Shown: positions 46,516-55,173 of the stretch, piece after piece
Numbering within the stretch: the first letter of the stretch is position 1
Layout: each line of letters starts with the position of its first letter
Origin: JAEUMD01 sp050246945
GTDB taxonomy: Bacteria > Pseudomonadota > Alphaproteobacteria > Rhizobiales > Hyphomicrobiaceae
Assembly (NCBI GenBank): GCA_050246945.1
Contig: JBFWVC010000012.1
Span: 131,242 to 195,241, forward strand
DNA: 64,000 nt
Direction: 5' to 3'
Notes under the pieces: generated by a model
What the model was told of the DNA's origin: nothing
The model's database searches: none
Seen by the model: the letters and a program-made list of their open reading frames with translations, nothing else
Translations under genes and position numbers: made by a program

Positions 46516-46553
46516 CCAGGGCGGCTGTGTCCACGCCGGTCGGAAAAAACAAA

Positions 46554-46576
46554 AGCGCGGGTCGGGACCCCGCGCT
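46554..46576 (-). terminator. Rho-independent terminator on minus strand
   Basis: Stem AGCGCGGG/CCCGCGCT with a 7-base loop, followed on the minus strand by TTTGTTTTTTCC. It lies about 30 bases past the stop of the secreted protein gene at 46608-46970. Confidence 0.85.
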
Positions 46577-46607
46577 ATACTTGTCAGTGCGTGGCAGCTG
46601 CACCGTG

Positions 46608-46970
46608 CTACCAGCCGAAGTTGATACCTAGGCAGCCGAAGATGCCGCACTCCTGCGAGAGACCCGACTGGCCGTCCTGACGACCTTCCCAGTAATCGAC
46701 GGTTTCGACGCGCAGCGTCTCCGAGCACGAGCGGCGGCAGTATTCCCATGTGCCGCCGGGCAAGCGCACCTGCGGACCTAGATCCGTCATCCGCACCGGC
46801 CCCGAACTCGTGCCATTGCCGAATCGCGAGCGGGCGACGACGTAACCCTCCCTGAGACCGTTGTAGCCGATGTCGCGCTGGAACCGGCCGCCGGCGTGCA
46901 CGTGCGGTATGATGGCAAGGTTGACTGCGGCGGCAATCAGGGCGGTGGCTGCAATGATGCGCAGGGTCAT
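46608..46970 (-). CDS. Small secreted hypothetical protein
   Basis: 120 residues. A signal peptide (MTLRIIAATALIAAAVNLAIIPHVHA) is followed by a mature part with four cysteines, including EYCRRSCSETLRVETVD and QECGIFGCLGINFGW. The C-terminal Cys-Ile-Phe-Gly-Cys element is distinctive. GGAGAAG precedes the chosen ATG at 46970; an ATG four codons upstream is possible. Not recognised. Followed by a strong terminator, so monocistronic. Confidence 0.75.
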   Translation of the reverse strand: MTLRIIAATALIAAAVNLAIIPHVHAGGRFQRDIGYNGLREGYVVARSRFGNGTSSGPVRMTDLGPQVRLPGGTWEYCRRSCSETLRVETVDYWEGRQDGQSGLSQECGIFGCLGINFGW

Positions 46971-47204
46971 GGTCTTCTCCATTGTCCGGCGGTTGCGGCG
47001 GCGGCTATCGTTGACCGTCGAGCAGGCTCGGCACCGTTCGCACCGGTATGCGATGGTTTTTTTGCCATCATTCGGGCCAAACGTATCACAAATCGTGAAG
47101 AACCAAGGATATGAGCATCAGCGCCCACGTATTCCCGATCGCTGTTGCGTCCGTGCATCAAGGCGCGCACGAGCGAGCCGGCCTTGTGGATGCAGCCGCA
47201 ATGC

Positions 47205-47696
47205 TCAACTGCGTGACAAAGACAAATCGAGTCCCTGGAATGTCGAGCCTGTCGTCGAGATGTTGACCGTCTGCGATGCGCCGCCGAGCCTCACCGACAT
47301 GCTGCCGTTGAGGCCTCCGCCTGCGATGCTGAGCGTCAGCCGGCTCGATGTCGCCTGCCCTTTGACCTCACCGGTGGCGTTGTAGGTGCGCTCTTCCCAG
47401 TTTCCGGTAATGTCACCGTTGGAATAGTTGAGATTGGCGCGCATCTCTATCTTGTTGGACGCGCTGGCGCAGCGAATGGCCATGCCGAGCCCCGAGCCGC
47501 CGTTGCTGGTCGTGTAGTACGCACGGCAGCGAATAGATTCGGATTTTCCACCTTCCAGCCGGACTTTCCCCTGGCCCGACCAGGTGCCGGCCAGGGTGGC
47601 GAATGGGCTGTCGGCGGCGGCGTTGCTGCTGCCCAAGATTACTGCGGCAGCCGAAACCAGGGCCATGGCGCCGACTCTGCCGGCATTGCGCTTCAT
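47205..47696 (-). CDS. Secreted beta-rich protein, conserved rhizobial hypothetical
   Basis: 163 residues. A signal peptide (VGAMALVSAAAVILGSSNAAA) is followed by a repetitive Gly/Ser/Thr-rich beta pattern: FATLAGTWSGQGKVRLEGGKSESIRCRAYY, TGNWEERTYNATGEVKG, SSRLTLSIAGGGLNGSMSV. It resembles a lipocalin-like periplasmic family widespread in Rhizobiales, unnamed to my knowledge. GGAG lies before the ATG at 47696. Two cysteines (RCRAYY, IRCASA) could form a disulfide. Confidence 0.8.
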   Translation of the reverse strand: MKRNAGRVGAMALVSAAAVILGSSNAAADSPFATLAGTWSGQGKVRLEGGKSESIRCRAYYTTSNGGSGLGMAIRCASASNKIEMRANLNYSNGDITGNWEERTYNATGEVKGQATSSRLTLSIAGGGLNGSMSVRLGGASQTVNISTTGSTFQGLDLSLSRS

Positions 47697-47899
47697 GGTA
47701 GCTCTCCTCGTCCAGTTCATCCGCGTCCCGCAGAGCGCCCGACCATTATTTCCGGAGTTGGACAAAAATGCGAGGCCCTCACAGCCGCACCCCCTGTGAA
47801 CATGTCCTTGGGATCACACCCAGGGTTCTGCAGGTAAGCCGGCGACACGAAATCATGAACCTGTGCTTACACAAAAAATCCGAAAGCGGAAGGGCTGGT

Positions 47900-48997
47900 C
47901 TACTCGCCGGCGACCGGCATCGCGCCGACCTGCTGGCGCGCGATGACAGGTGGGCTTTGCATGTAGATGGCAATCAGGCTGGCAACCGCTTCGAGGCTGT
48001 CCAGGTGGACGCGCTCGTATCCGTGTGAGGCGTCGAGCCCGAAACAAATCAGCGCGGTGCGGATGTCGTTGCCGGCGGCGAGCGCGGAGGCGCTGTCGCT
48101 GCGGTAATATTTGAAAACATCGCGCGCATATGGGATCGCGAATTCTCGCGCCAGTTCGCAAAGCCCGTTTGAGAGGTGCCAGTCAAACGGGCCGGACTCA
48201 TCCATCATGCAAATCGTCGCGCCGAACTCACTGGTGTTCTGGCCCTCGGCAAACGTGCCGTTGTCGACCGATACCATCTCCGCGACGTCGCCATGCAACA
48301 CATGTGAGGCGCCGGTCCCGATTTCTTCGGAAATCGTCAGCAGGATATGGCAATCGACCGGCAGCGTGACACCGGCGTCGATCACCGCCTTCGTCGCCGT
48401 CAGCAGACATGCGACGCCCGCCTTGTCGTCGAGGTGGCGCGAGTTCACAAAGCCGTTCTCGGCGATGTCGGCCCCGGTATCGATCGCAATCATGTCGCCT
48501 ACATGTACCGGCAACCGCATCAGGTCGTGCCGCGTCGACACGCGCTCATCGAGCCTCAGTTCGACGTTCTCCCAGCCCACTGGCATCGTATCCACGCCTT
48601 CGTTGTAGACATGGCCCGAAGCCCGCAGCGGCAAAATCGTGCCGCGAAACCGTCCGCCGCTGGCCGAGTAGACCGTGCACCGCGCACCTTCGGCGAAGCG
48701 CGACGACCACGTGCCGACAGGCACTAGTTCCAATCGTCCATTATCCTTGAGGTTTTTCACCATTGCGCCGAGCGTGTCCACGTGTGCGACGACGGCGCGG
48801 TCCGGGCTCTCTTGTAGGCCCGGGAGATTGGCTCGTATGGCGCCGCGGCGCGTGAGTTCGACCTTCAGGCCGAGAGACGTCAACTCCTCGCAGACGAGTC
48901 CCACCACGGCATCAGTGAACCCGGTCGGACTGGGTGTGCGCAACAGGCGAGCGAGCAAACGCGAGAGATACGCGATGTCGACCTCAAGCCGCTGCAA
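47900..48997 (-). CDS. M42-family aminopeptidase-like protein (NAGGN-system type)
   Basis: 365 residues. Metal-site motifs of M42/M20 co-catalytic peptidases: VVAHVDTLGAMV, SRHLDDKAGVACLLTA, LTISEEIGTGASH and ASHGYERVHLDS. The sequence resembles the subgroup found with N-acetylglutaminylglutamine amide (NAGGN) osmoprotectant genes, but no such biosynthesis genes are in this window. The TTG at 48997 was chosen because GGGAGGT sits just upstream and the family N-terminus (EVDIAYLSRLLARLLRTPSP) follows; an ATG at 49120 adds unlike sequence. Confidence 0.85.
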   Translation of the reverse strand: MQRLEVDIAYLSRLLARLLRTPSPTGFTDAVVGLVCEELTSLGLKVELTRRGAIRANLPGLQESPDRAVVAHVDTLGAMVKNLKDNGRLELVPVGTWSSRFAEGARCTVYSASGGRFRGTILPLRASGHVYNEGVDTMPVGWENVELRLDERVSTRHDLMRLPVHVGDMIAIDTGADIAENGFVNSRHLDDKAGVACLLTATKAVIDAGVTLPVDCHILLTISEEIGTGASHVLHGDVAEMVSVDNGTFAEGQNTSEFGATICMMDESGPFDWHLSNGLCELAREFAIPYARDVFKYYRSDSASALAAGNDIRTALICFGLDASHGYERVHLDSLEAVASLIAIYMQSPPVIARQQVGAMPVAGE

Positions 48998-49205
48998 CGG
49001 TGCACCTCCCTTCGCGATTCGTCTGAAGCCCCAATGGCATTTTACACGCCTTAGGTCCTTTATGGCCAGTCTGCGGCGGCAAAGTAAACGCGCAATCACC
49101 AGAGTGGAACAATTTGGCATCCGCGTGGTTCGACATTAAAGCGGATTGCGCTCGCGCCGGCAGCGCAATCCGCGCTTGCCAAAATGTGAAATGTCGGAGG
49201 TACGA

Positions 49206-49499
49206 ATGGCCGCAGCACTCTCACGCGAGCTTCACGTTGCAAAAGCGGAATTCATGCGTCGGCTTCCCGATGCTGTCGAAGGGCGGCCCATGCGCGAGGT
49301 GGACGGAGTCATCGTCGTCGATGCGACCGATAATGGTCGGGTGCGCATCGAGTTGACCCAGAAGGGCGGAGCGGTCCAGCGCGATCACGATCAGCGGTTG
49401 CTGCATGTCGATTTCACGTTCGAGAGCATGACGGACGATGAGGCCCGCATGTTCATGCAGGCCTACGACTCTCGCATGTCGAATATCGGCGGCCCTTGA
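49206..49499 (+). CDS. Small hypothetical protein
   Basis: 97 residues: MAAALSRELHVAKAEFMRRLPDAV, VIVVDATDNGRVRIELTQKGG, LHVDFTFESMTDDEARMFMQ. Soluble, mixed alpha/beta, not recognised. GGAGGT lies four bases before the ATG at 49206, which is why that start is preferred over 49191. Divergent from the M42 peptidase gene. Confidence 0.75.
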   Translation: MAAALSRELHVAKAEFMRRLPDAVEGRPMREVDGVIVVDATDNGRVRIELTQKGGAVQRDHDQRLLHVDFTFESMTDDEARMFMQAYDSRMSNIGGP

Positions 49500-49544
49500 C
49501 AGTTCTTGCAATGGCGCGCGTGCATGTTGTCCGTCGCATCGGTG

Positions 49545-49832
49545 TTATCCACGCTTGCGGCACACGAAGTACACAAAGGCGACGGCCGCCAGCAGGGGCA
49601 CCAGTCCCACGGCCGCATGACCCGCGATGTGGCGCTGCACCACCGCATCGAATGCAGCTCGGGTCGCCGGATCGTTGGCAGAAATGTCCATCGGAATATG
49701 CGGCCATGTCGCGTAGCCGTGGAGGGCTGTCACGACTGCCCAGGCAAGCGCGGCGAGCAGCGATACGCGCGTGCAGTTGCCCGAACGGCGCCGGTTGTCG
49801 CCGCCAGACGGGGCATGCGAATCGGATGTCAT
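49545..49832 (-). CDS. Small two-helix membrane protein
   Basis: 95 residues with two hydrophobic segments (VSLLAALAWAVVTALHGYA and AAVGLVPLLAAVAFVYFVC) separated by an acidic, probably periplasmic loop, and a basic C-terminal RKRG. GAGG precedes the ATG at 49832. Not recognised. Convergent with the 49206 gene. Confidence 0.62.
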   Translation of the reverse strand: MTSDSHAPSGGDNRRRSGNCTRVSLLAALAWAVVTALHGYATWPHIPMDISANDPATRAAFDAVVQRHIAGHAAVGLVPLLAAVAFVYFVCRKRG

Positions 49833-49979
49833 CTCGAGGACCTCTGCTGTACTGCGCTCGAAGTCCGCTGCTTCCACCCTGACACGTAAACCAAGCGGAC
49901 GTCTATTTCGGTCTCAATCACACGCGCACCGGATGTTGACGAGTCGCGGCGCGAATGCGCAATCGGGATTCGGACGGAA

Positions 49980-50486
49980 TCACACTTCTTCATTGTAGTC
50001 CGGTTGCTTGTATTTTCTCACCAGCGGCACACCGTTGAACGTGTGCGTGCAACAAGAACACCACGGCGTCAGATCCTCATTGCGAAGATCGGGCGCAACC
50101 AGCGCCAGCTTCCCTTCGTCGTCGACATGGAGGCCGCTGAAGAACGACGATCCACCAACGCAGACGAACGGCCTTTGCTCGTCGGGCGTGCGTGCAACCA
50201 GCCAGAAGATCGGGTCCTCTCGATCAAGCCGGGCCACGGCCTCGGCATGCACAGTCGCCCAGTCTTCGCCCACCTTCGATAAAAGGAATCGGAAGAGCGG
50301 CGTGTAGTCGAGCCCGCGGCGCTCCTTTCGGTGCATCGTCCCGCGTGCCACTTCGTCGGCGGCCGACTGCTTCTCGCGCTTGGTGTTGCGCTGGTGCCGG
50401 TAGTCGCCGCCCGTGTGGTGACGGACCCCACGCGCCCGCGTGTTGACCTTGCGATAGAGAGGCTCCTTGCGGCCGCTGCGATTCAT
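49980..50486 (-). CDS. Conserved hypothetical protein
   Basis: 168 residues. A basic N-terminus (MNRSGRKEPLYRKVNTRARG...HRKERRGLDYTPLFRFLLSK) is followed by a compact domain with EDWATVHAEAVARLDREDPIFWLV, and a C-terminal CSCCTHTFNGVPLVRKYKQPDY with three clustered cysteines that could bind metal. No signal peptide. The family is not named to my knowledge; some phage-associated and plasmid proteins look similar. Confidence 0.72.
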   Translation of the reverse strand: MNRSGRKEPLYRKVNTRARGVRHHTGGDYRHQRNTKREKQSAADEVARGTMHRKERRGLDYTPLFRFLLSKVGEDWATVHAEAVARLDREDPIFWLVARTPDEQRPFVCVGGSSFFSGLHVDDEGKLALVAPDLRNEDLTPWCSCCTHTFNGVPLVRKYKQPDYNEEV

Positions 50487-50862
50487 GGCGCCAACCTAGA
50501 GCCTGATCGTCTGAGATGGAAGCAGCCATGCTTCCTTCGAAGGCGTGAATCAGGCTCTCAAACAAAGAGATAGAGCAGGCCACGATGGTCAGGCCTGATT
50601 CAATCTAATACTGACCTGCTCTAGCAGCCGTTGGCGCGGTGGGAAATGCCTGCCCGTGCAGCCGCGCACGCCGCTGCGACAGGGCCGGATCGAGCCTCAA
50701 GCAATCCATTCAGATTATGGCTGAAATACGAATAATCGATTTCAATTATTACTTTTGCGGACGCATATTCCAATCACACCGGGCGCCGACGAGGCACCCT
50801 GGACAGAGTGAGGAAACCGAAGTGCTGGCTCCGCGCCAGCCAACCCTGGAAAGGAACGCGCT
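50487..50862. other. Repeat-bearing gap upstream of the 50863 gene
   Basis: Holds a family-C palindrome (50499-50557) and another hairpin with arms AGAGCAGG/CCTGCTCT (50572-50622). The AT-rich stretch 50715-50770 is the likely promoter of the secreted protein gene at 50863. Confidence 0.6.
50499..50557 (+). repeat. Family-C REP-like palindrome, best copy
   Basis: Ends GAGCCTGAT/ATCAGGCTC pair exactly, with an internal GAAGCA/TGCTTC stem. Related to the tandem copies at 2411-2527 and the weak copy at 30577. Confidence 0.88.
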
Positions 50863-51246
50863 ATGAACTTCGCGAACAAGGCAACGGCTGCCGCAGCATT
50901 TTTCACCGCAGCCCTGATCGCTGCTCCTGGTCTGTCGGCGAACGCCGAGACGCTGACGCTCACCAAGCCGGCGGCCGGCTCCACCATGTTCTTCGCCGAC
51001 CGCTATGCGAGCGCCTATTATCTGGTCGACAAGTCGAATTTCAAAACGGTCGTGACCGTCGCTCCAGGCCCCGATGGGCAGGGCAATCCGATGCAGTTCG
51101 TCAACTACCTGAGCGACGGCGAGAGCGCCGAATATTCGGTTGGCGGCTACGGCAGCAATTCGATTACGGTGAAACTGAAGTTGCACCGCGACGGCGATGC
51201 TGTGACAGCCAATGTCACGACCGAAGTTCCGCAGTCGAACTCTTGA
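50863..51246 (+). CDS. Small secreted beta-rich protein
   Basis: 127 residues. A signal peptide (ATAAAAFFTAALIAAPGLSANAE) is followed by a mature domain of about 100 residues rich in beta-forming residues (ETLTLTKPAAGSTMFFADRYASAYYLV, SNFKTVVTVAPGPDGQG, NSITVKLKLHRDGDAVTANVTTE). No cysteine. A ribosome site (GGAAAGGA) precedes the ATG. Conserved-looking periplasmic protein, function unknown. Confidence 0.78.
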   Translation: MNFANKATAAAAFFTAALIAAPGLSANAETLTLTKPAAGSTMFFADRYASAYYLVDKSNFKTVVTVAPGPDGQGNPMQFVNYLSDGESAEYSVGGYGSNSITVKLKLHRDGDAVTANVTTEVPQSNS

Positions 51247-51489
51247 GCCAGAAGCCTCCGCGGACGTATGGCCGCTCAGAACGGCTCATGACAGCTGCCA
51301 CACGGTCCGGGGAGGCGAGCGAATTGCCAGGGCCAAGTTGACGTGACGGTGAAAAAGTCCTGTGAAACTGACACTCCAGCAGGACCACGCAATGCGAGGG
51401 AACTCCCCCATTCCCTTAAGCGCACGGCCGCCCCCGCCGTGTACCACACCCGCCTCTTCCCCCGGGCGGATTTGCAGGCACCGATCACG

Positions 51490-54456
51490 TCACGCCCCGG
51501 GGCGGCCGGTCTTCTTGGGCCGGCCGCGCCGTTTCTTCTTCTCTGCGGGATCATCGAACTCGCGCGTCACGACCGGCCTTGCAGGAATCGGCTTGCCGCC
51601 CGAGCGCGGCGGCGTCATCGCATGCGGGCCCATCTCGTCGAGCGTCGGTTTGTGCGGCCCGCGAATGCCCTCGCCGAAGGCGCCCGCGCGTGTCTTGGGA
51701 TCGACGTCCGTACCGCGCCGCGGAACAGCGCGGTCCGTGCCTGGCCCCATCTCGTCGAGTGAGGGCTTCTTCGCGCGGCTCGCCGGTATCGCCGTCGACT
51801 GCGCATTGGTCGGCTGCACAGGTTCGTATTCGTTCGAAATGCGCGAGCCGGCTGGCGGCGGCCTGTCTTTTTCCCGTTTGGCGTTTTGCTTCGGCCTCAG
51901 GTTGCCGGCCGCGCCATACTTGCGCGCACCCTGATAGCTGCCGGCGCGACCCTCGACGTCGCCTTGCCGCGCCAGCGGATCGTCGGCAATGGCCAGCTCC
52001 GTCTCGCGCAGGCGCTTGATCTCGTCGCGCAGCCGCGCCGCTTCCTCGAATTCGAGATCGGCGGCGGCTGACTTCATCCGTTCTTCCATGTCGGCGATCA
52101 CGGCGGCGAGGTTGTGACCCACGCTTGCGCCATCAGCCACCAGCCCCACATCGACAGTGACGTGATCCTGCTCGTAGACCGATTGCAGTACGTCGTGGAT
52201 GTTGCGCTTGATGCTCTCCGGCGTGATGCCGTTCTCAGTGTTGTAGGCGAGCTGCTTCTCGCGCCGTCGGTTGGTCTCCGCAATTGCGCGATCCATCGAG
52301 CCGGTCATGTGATCGGCATAGAGAATCACGCGGCCGTCAACATTGCGCGCAGCGCGCCCGATTGTCTGGATCAGCGACGTCTCCGAGCGCAGGAACCCCT
52401 CCTTGTCGGCGTCCAGGATTGCGACCAGGGCGCACTCGGGTATGTCGAGGCCTTCGCGCAGGAGGTTGATGCCGACCAGCACGTCGAACGCGCCGAGCCG
52501 CAGGTCGCGGATGATCTCGATGCGCTCCAGCGTGTCGATGTCGGAATGCATGTAGCGCACGCGGATGCCCGACTCGTGCATGTACTCCGTGAGATCCTCG
52601 GCCATGCGCTTCGTCAGCGTTGTCACCAGGGTGCGGTAGCCGCGCTTCGCGACCTGACGCACCTCATCCAGGAGATCGTCGACCTGCGTCTTGGCAGGCC
52701 GGATGATCACCTCCGGATCGGTGAGGCCCGTCGGGCGGATCACCTGTTCGGCAAACACGCCGCCCGTCTGCTCCATCTCCCAGCCGCCCGGAGTGGCCGA
52801 GACGAAAACGGACGCCGGCCGCATCGCATCCCATTCCTCGAACCGCAGCGGACGATTGTCCAGACAGGAGGGCAGCCGGAACCCGAACTCAGCGAGCGTC
52901 GCCTTGCGCCGATAGTCGCCGCGGAACATGCCGCCGATTTGCGGCACGGTGACGTGGCTTTCGTCCACGAATACGAGAGCGTTGTCGGGCAGGTACTCGA
53001 ACAGCGTCGGCGGCGGCTCACCCGGCGCGCGCCCCGTCAGATAGCGCGAATAGTTCTCGATGCCCGCGCACGAACCGGTGGCCTCCATCATCTCCATGTC
53101 GAAGGTGGTGCGCTGGTCGAGCCGCTGCGCTTCGAGCAGCTTGCCCGCGTCGTACAGCTCGTCGAGCCGCGCCTTGAGCTCCGTCTTGATCGACTTGATC
53201 GCCTGTTGCAGCGTCGGCTTCGGCGTGACGTAGTGCGAGTTGGCGTAGATCTTGACGAGGCTGAGCTCGTCGGACTTCTGTCCCGTCAGAGGATCGAACT
53301 CCGTGATGGCCTCGATCTCGTCGCCGAAGAACGAAAAGCGCCACGCGCGATCCTCCAGGTGGGCCGGGAACAGTTCGACAGTGTCTCCGCGCGCGCGGAA
53401 GGTGCCGCGCTGGAACGCGAGGTCGTTGCGGCGGTAGTGCAGCGCCACGAGGTCCGCCAGCAGCTGGTCGCGCGACAGGTGCTCTCCCACCTTCACCGCG
53501 AACGTCATCGCCGTGTAGGTCTCCACCGAGCCGATACCGTAGATGCACGACACGGAGGCGACGATGATGACGTCGTCGCGCTCCAGCAGCGCGCGTGTCG
53601 CAGCATGCCGAAGTCGGTCGATCTGCTCGTTGATCGAGCTTTCCTTCTCGATGTAGGTGTCCGTGCGCGGCACATAGGCTTCCGGCTGGTAGTAGTCGTA
53701 GTACGAGACGAAGTACTCCACCGCGTTGTCGGGGAAGAAGCTCTTGAACTCGCCGTAGAGCTGCGCCGCCAGCGTCTTGTTCGGCGCTAGGATCAGTGCC
53801 GGGCGCTGGGTCTCGGCAATGATGTTTGCCATGGTGAACGTCTTGCCCGAGCCCGTCACGCCGAGCAGCACCTGGTTCCGCTCCTCGATGTTCACGCCGT
53901 CGACCAGCTCCTTGATCGCCGTCGGCTGGTCGCCCCGTGGCGCGTACTCCGAGACCAGTTTGAAATGGATGCCGCCCTCCGACTTCTCGGGTCGGAACGG
54001 ACGATGCGGTGTGAAGTCGGTGGCGCTTCCCGCGACGATCGGGTGCGCGGCCATCAATGGCTGCTGTAACAGGATCTGCCGCGCCGTCTCCGAGCGCTCC
54101 TGCGGTTTGGCGAGCAGTGCCTCGAGATAGGCGGTGGTCGAGGCGGCGGAGGCAACCGGCCGCGGACCCGACTGTCGCAGCGCGGGCAGGGTGGAGGCGG
54201 CCGCCCGTTCAGCTGCCTCCCTGACCCGCGAGCCCTGTGTGTCAGGACCAGACCCGGACGTGAAACCGGCTTGCGCGGTCTCCGCGAACCCGCGCGGCAG
54301 CGGCGTTCCGGCGGCGGTTTCGGGCGGGGGTGGAGTTGGCTTGCCCGACTTCCCGCGCGAGGCGCGCGCCTTGGTCGTCGCCGCAGCCTTGGACTTGGCC
54401 GGTGCGGACGCTTTGGCGTCGCTGGGTGAGGACGGCGATTTCGGGATCTTGGCCAT
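51490..54456 (-). CDS. uvrB: Excinuclease ABC subunit B
   Basis: 988 residues, against about 670 in E. coli. UvrB loads on damaged DNA with UvrA and recruits UvrC. The helicase core begins near residue 160 (GGIHFKLVSEYAPRGDQPTAI), Walker A GVTGSGKTFTMANII, beta-hairpin YYDYYQPEAYVPRTDTYIEKESS, then RRKATLAEFGFRLPS, VGINLLREGLDIPECALV and a C-terminal UVR motif (EERMKSAAADLEFEEAARLRDEIKRL). About 155 residues at the N-terminus and 190 at the C-terminus are basic, Pro/Ala/Lys-rich and probably disordered. Such extensions are known in Rhizobiales. Two decayed pieces of its 5' end lie upstream. Confidence 0.96.
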   Translation of the reverse strand: MAKIPKSPSSPSDAKASAPAKSKAAATTKARASRGKSGKPTPPPPETAAGTPLPRGFAETAQAGFTSGSGPDTQGSRVREAAERAAASTLPALRQSGPRPVASAASTTAYLEALLAKPQERSETARQILLQQPLMAAHPIVAGSATDFTPHRPFRPEKSEGGIHFKLVSEYAPRGDQPTAIKELVDGVNIEERNQVLLGVTGSGKTFTMANIIAETQRPALILAPNKTLAAQLYGEFKSFFPDNAVEYFVSYYDYYQPEAYVPRTDTYIEKESSINEQIDRLRHAATRALLERDDVIIVASVSCIYGIGSVETYTAMTFAVKVGEHLSRDQLLADLVALHYRRNDLAFQRGTFRARGDTVELFPAHLEDRAWRFSFFGDEIEAITEFDPLTGQKSDELSLVKIYANSHYVTPKPTLQQAIKSIKTELKARLDELYDAGKLLEAQRLDQRTTFDMEMMEATGSCAGIENYSRYLTGRAPGEPPPTLFEYLPDNALVFVDESHVTVPQIGGMFRGDYRRKATLAEFGFRLPSCLDNRPLRFEEWDAMRPASVFVSATPGGWEMEQTGGVFAEQVIRPTGLTDPEVIIRPAKTQVDDLLDEVRQVAKRGYRTLVTTLTKRMAEDLTEYMHESGIRVRYMHSDIDTLERIEIIRDLRLGAFDVLVGINLLREGLDIPECALVAILDADKEGFLRSETSLIQTIGRAARNVDGRVILYADHMTGSMDRAIAETNRRREKQLAYNTENGITPESIKRNIHDVLQSVYEQDHVTVDVGLVADGASVGHNLAAVIADMEERMKSAAADLEFEEAARLRDEIKRLRETELAIADDPLARQGDVEGRAGSYQGARKYGAAGNLRPKQNAKREKDRPPPAGSRISNEYEPVQPTNAQSTAIPASRAKKPSLDEMGPGTDRAVPRRGTDVDPKTRAGAFGEGIRGPHKPTLDEMGPHAMTPPRSGGKPIPARPVVTREFDDPAEKKKRRGRPKKTGRPGA

Positions 54457-54525
54457 TGCCGCGGAATATGGCCCGCCTGCCCGGTGGCGGCAAGATGGGG
54501 TGGTGGAGTAGTTAGGGTCCGGATC

Positions 54526-55173
54526 CTAGCCCGCGATGCGCCCTGCTGTCGCCGCCGACTTGGCCCGGCTGGTCATGAGCGCGTCCTGTCGGGACTTGAC
54601 CTTCTTTAGGGCACTACTGCGCGTCTTGACGTTGGCGAAGGCAAACCGCTTCGCGATGGCGCTGAGCTCACCAACTCGCACGCTTTCATCTTTTTCAAGC
54701 TGGCGATAGACGTCTTTGAACCCAGCCTCGTCGCCGAGCGCAATTTCCAGCTGGCGGACGTACCTATCCACAACATCAATTTGAACAGGAGCAGCCTTGG
54801 AACTTCCTTTCGCCGGAGTCTTGCTGCCGAGCGTTGCAATGCTGTTCAACAGTTGATCGCGGTTGGCAGCTTGGAAACTCGAAAAAATCGCAAGCAGACT
54901 GGCCGTGTCTTTTGCCGCAGGTTTGGCGCCAAGGATGCCCAGCAGTCGTTCCGTTTGCGTGAGCTCATCCACAACCAATCTGAGATCGTTCTCGGCGTGA
55001 GGCGGGATCTGCGCAGCAACAGCATTGAGCTTCTTGGCAAACGCTGAGACAGATTTGTCATGCGAAAGCCGCAAGCAATTGCCTACGTAGCGTAAGCCTT
55101 CGCCGTGGTCGTTCTCCGACGGCAGGAAATCGACGAGCGCATCATACATGGCCGCGAGATCATTCGGCTTCAC
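54526..55173 (-). CDS. Helical partner protein of the ParA-like ATPase
   Basis: 215 residues from the GTG at 55173, preceded by a strong GGAGGT and overlapping the ParA stop as GTGA. Almost entirely alpha-helical by eye: MYDALVDFLPSENDHGEGL, LRLVVDELTQTERLLGILG, DVVDRYVRQLEIALGDEAGF and a basic C-terminal tail (KTRSSALKKVKSRQDALM). No metal-binding motif, signal peptide or membrane segment. Not recognised. The coupling makes a physical partnership with the membrane-bound ATPase likely. G+C is somewhat lower than in flanking genes. It ends about 70 bases before the uvrB start. Confidence 0.82.
   Translation of the reverse strand: MKPNDLAAMYDALVDFLPSENDHGEGLRYVGNCLRLSHDKSVSAFAKKLNAVAAQIPPHAENDLRLVVDELTQTERLLGILGAKPAAKDTASLLAIFSSFQAANRDQLLNSIATLGSKTPAKGSSKAAPVQIDVVDRYVRQLEIALGDEAGFKDVYRQLEKDESVRVGELSAIAKRFAFANVKTRSSALKKVKSRQDALMTSRAKSAATAGRIAG

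Noticed and set aside
52114..53790. 558-codon open frame antisense to uvrB
   Set aside because: Long shadow frame in GC-rich coding DNA; uvrB motifs on the other strand are unambiguous and the shadow has no recognisable domain.
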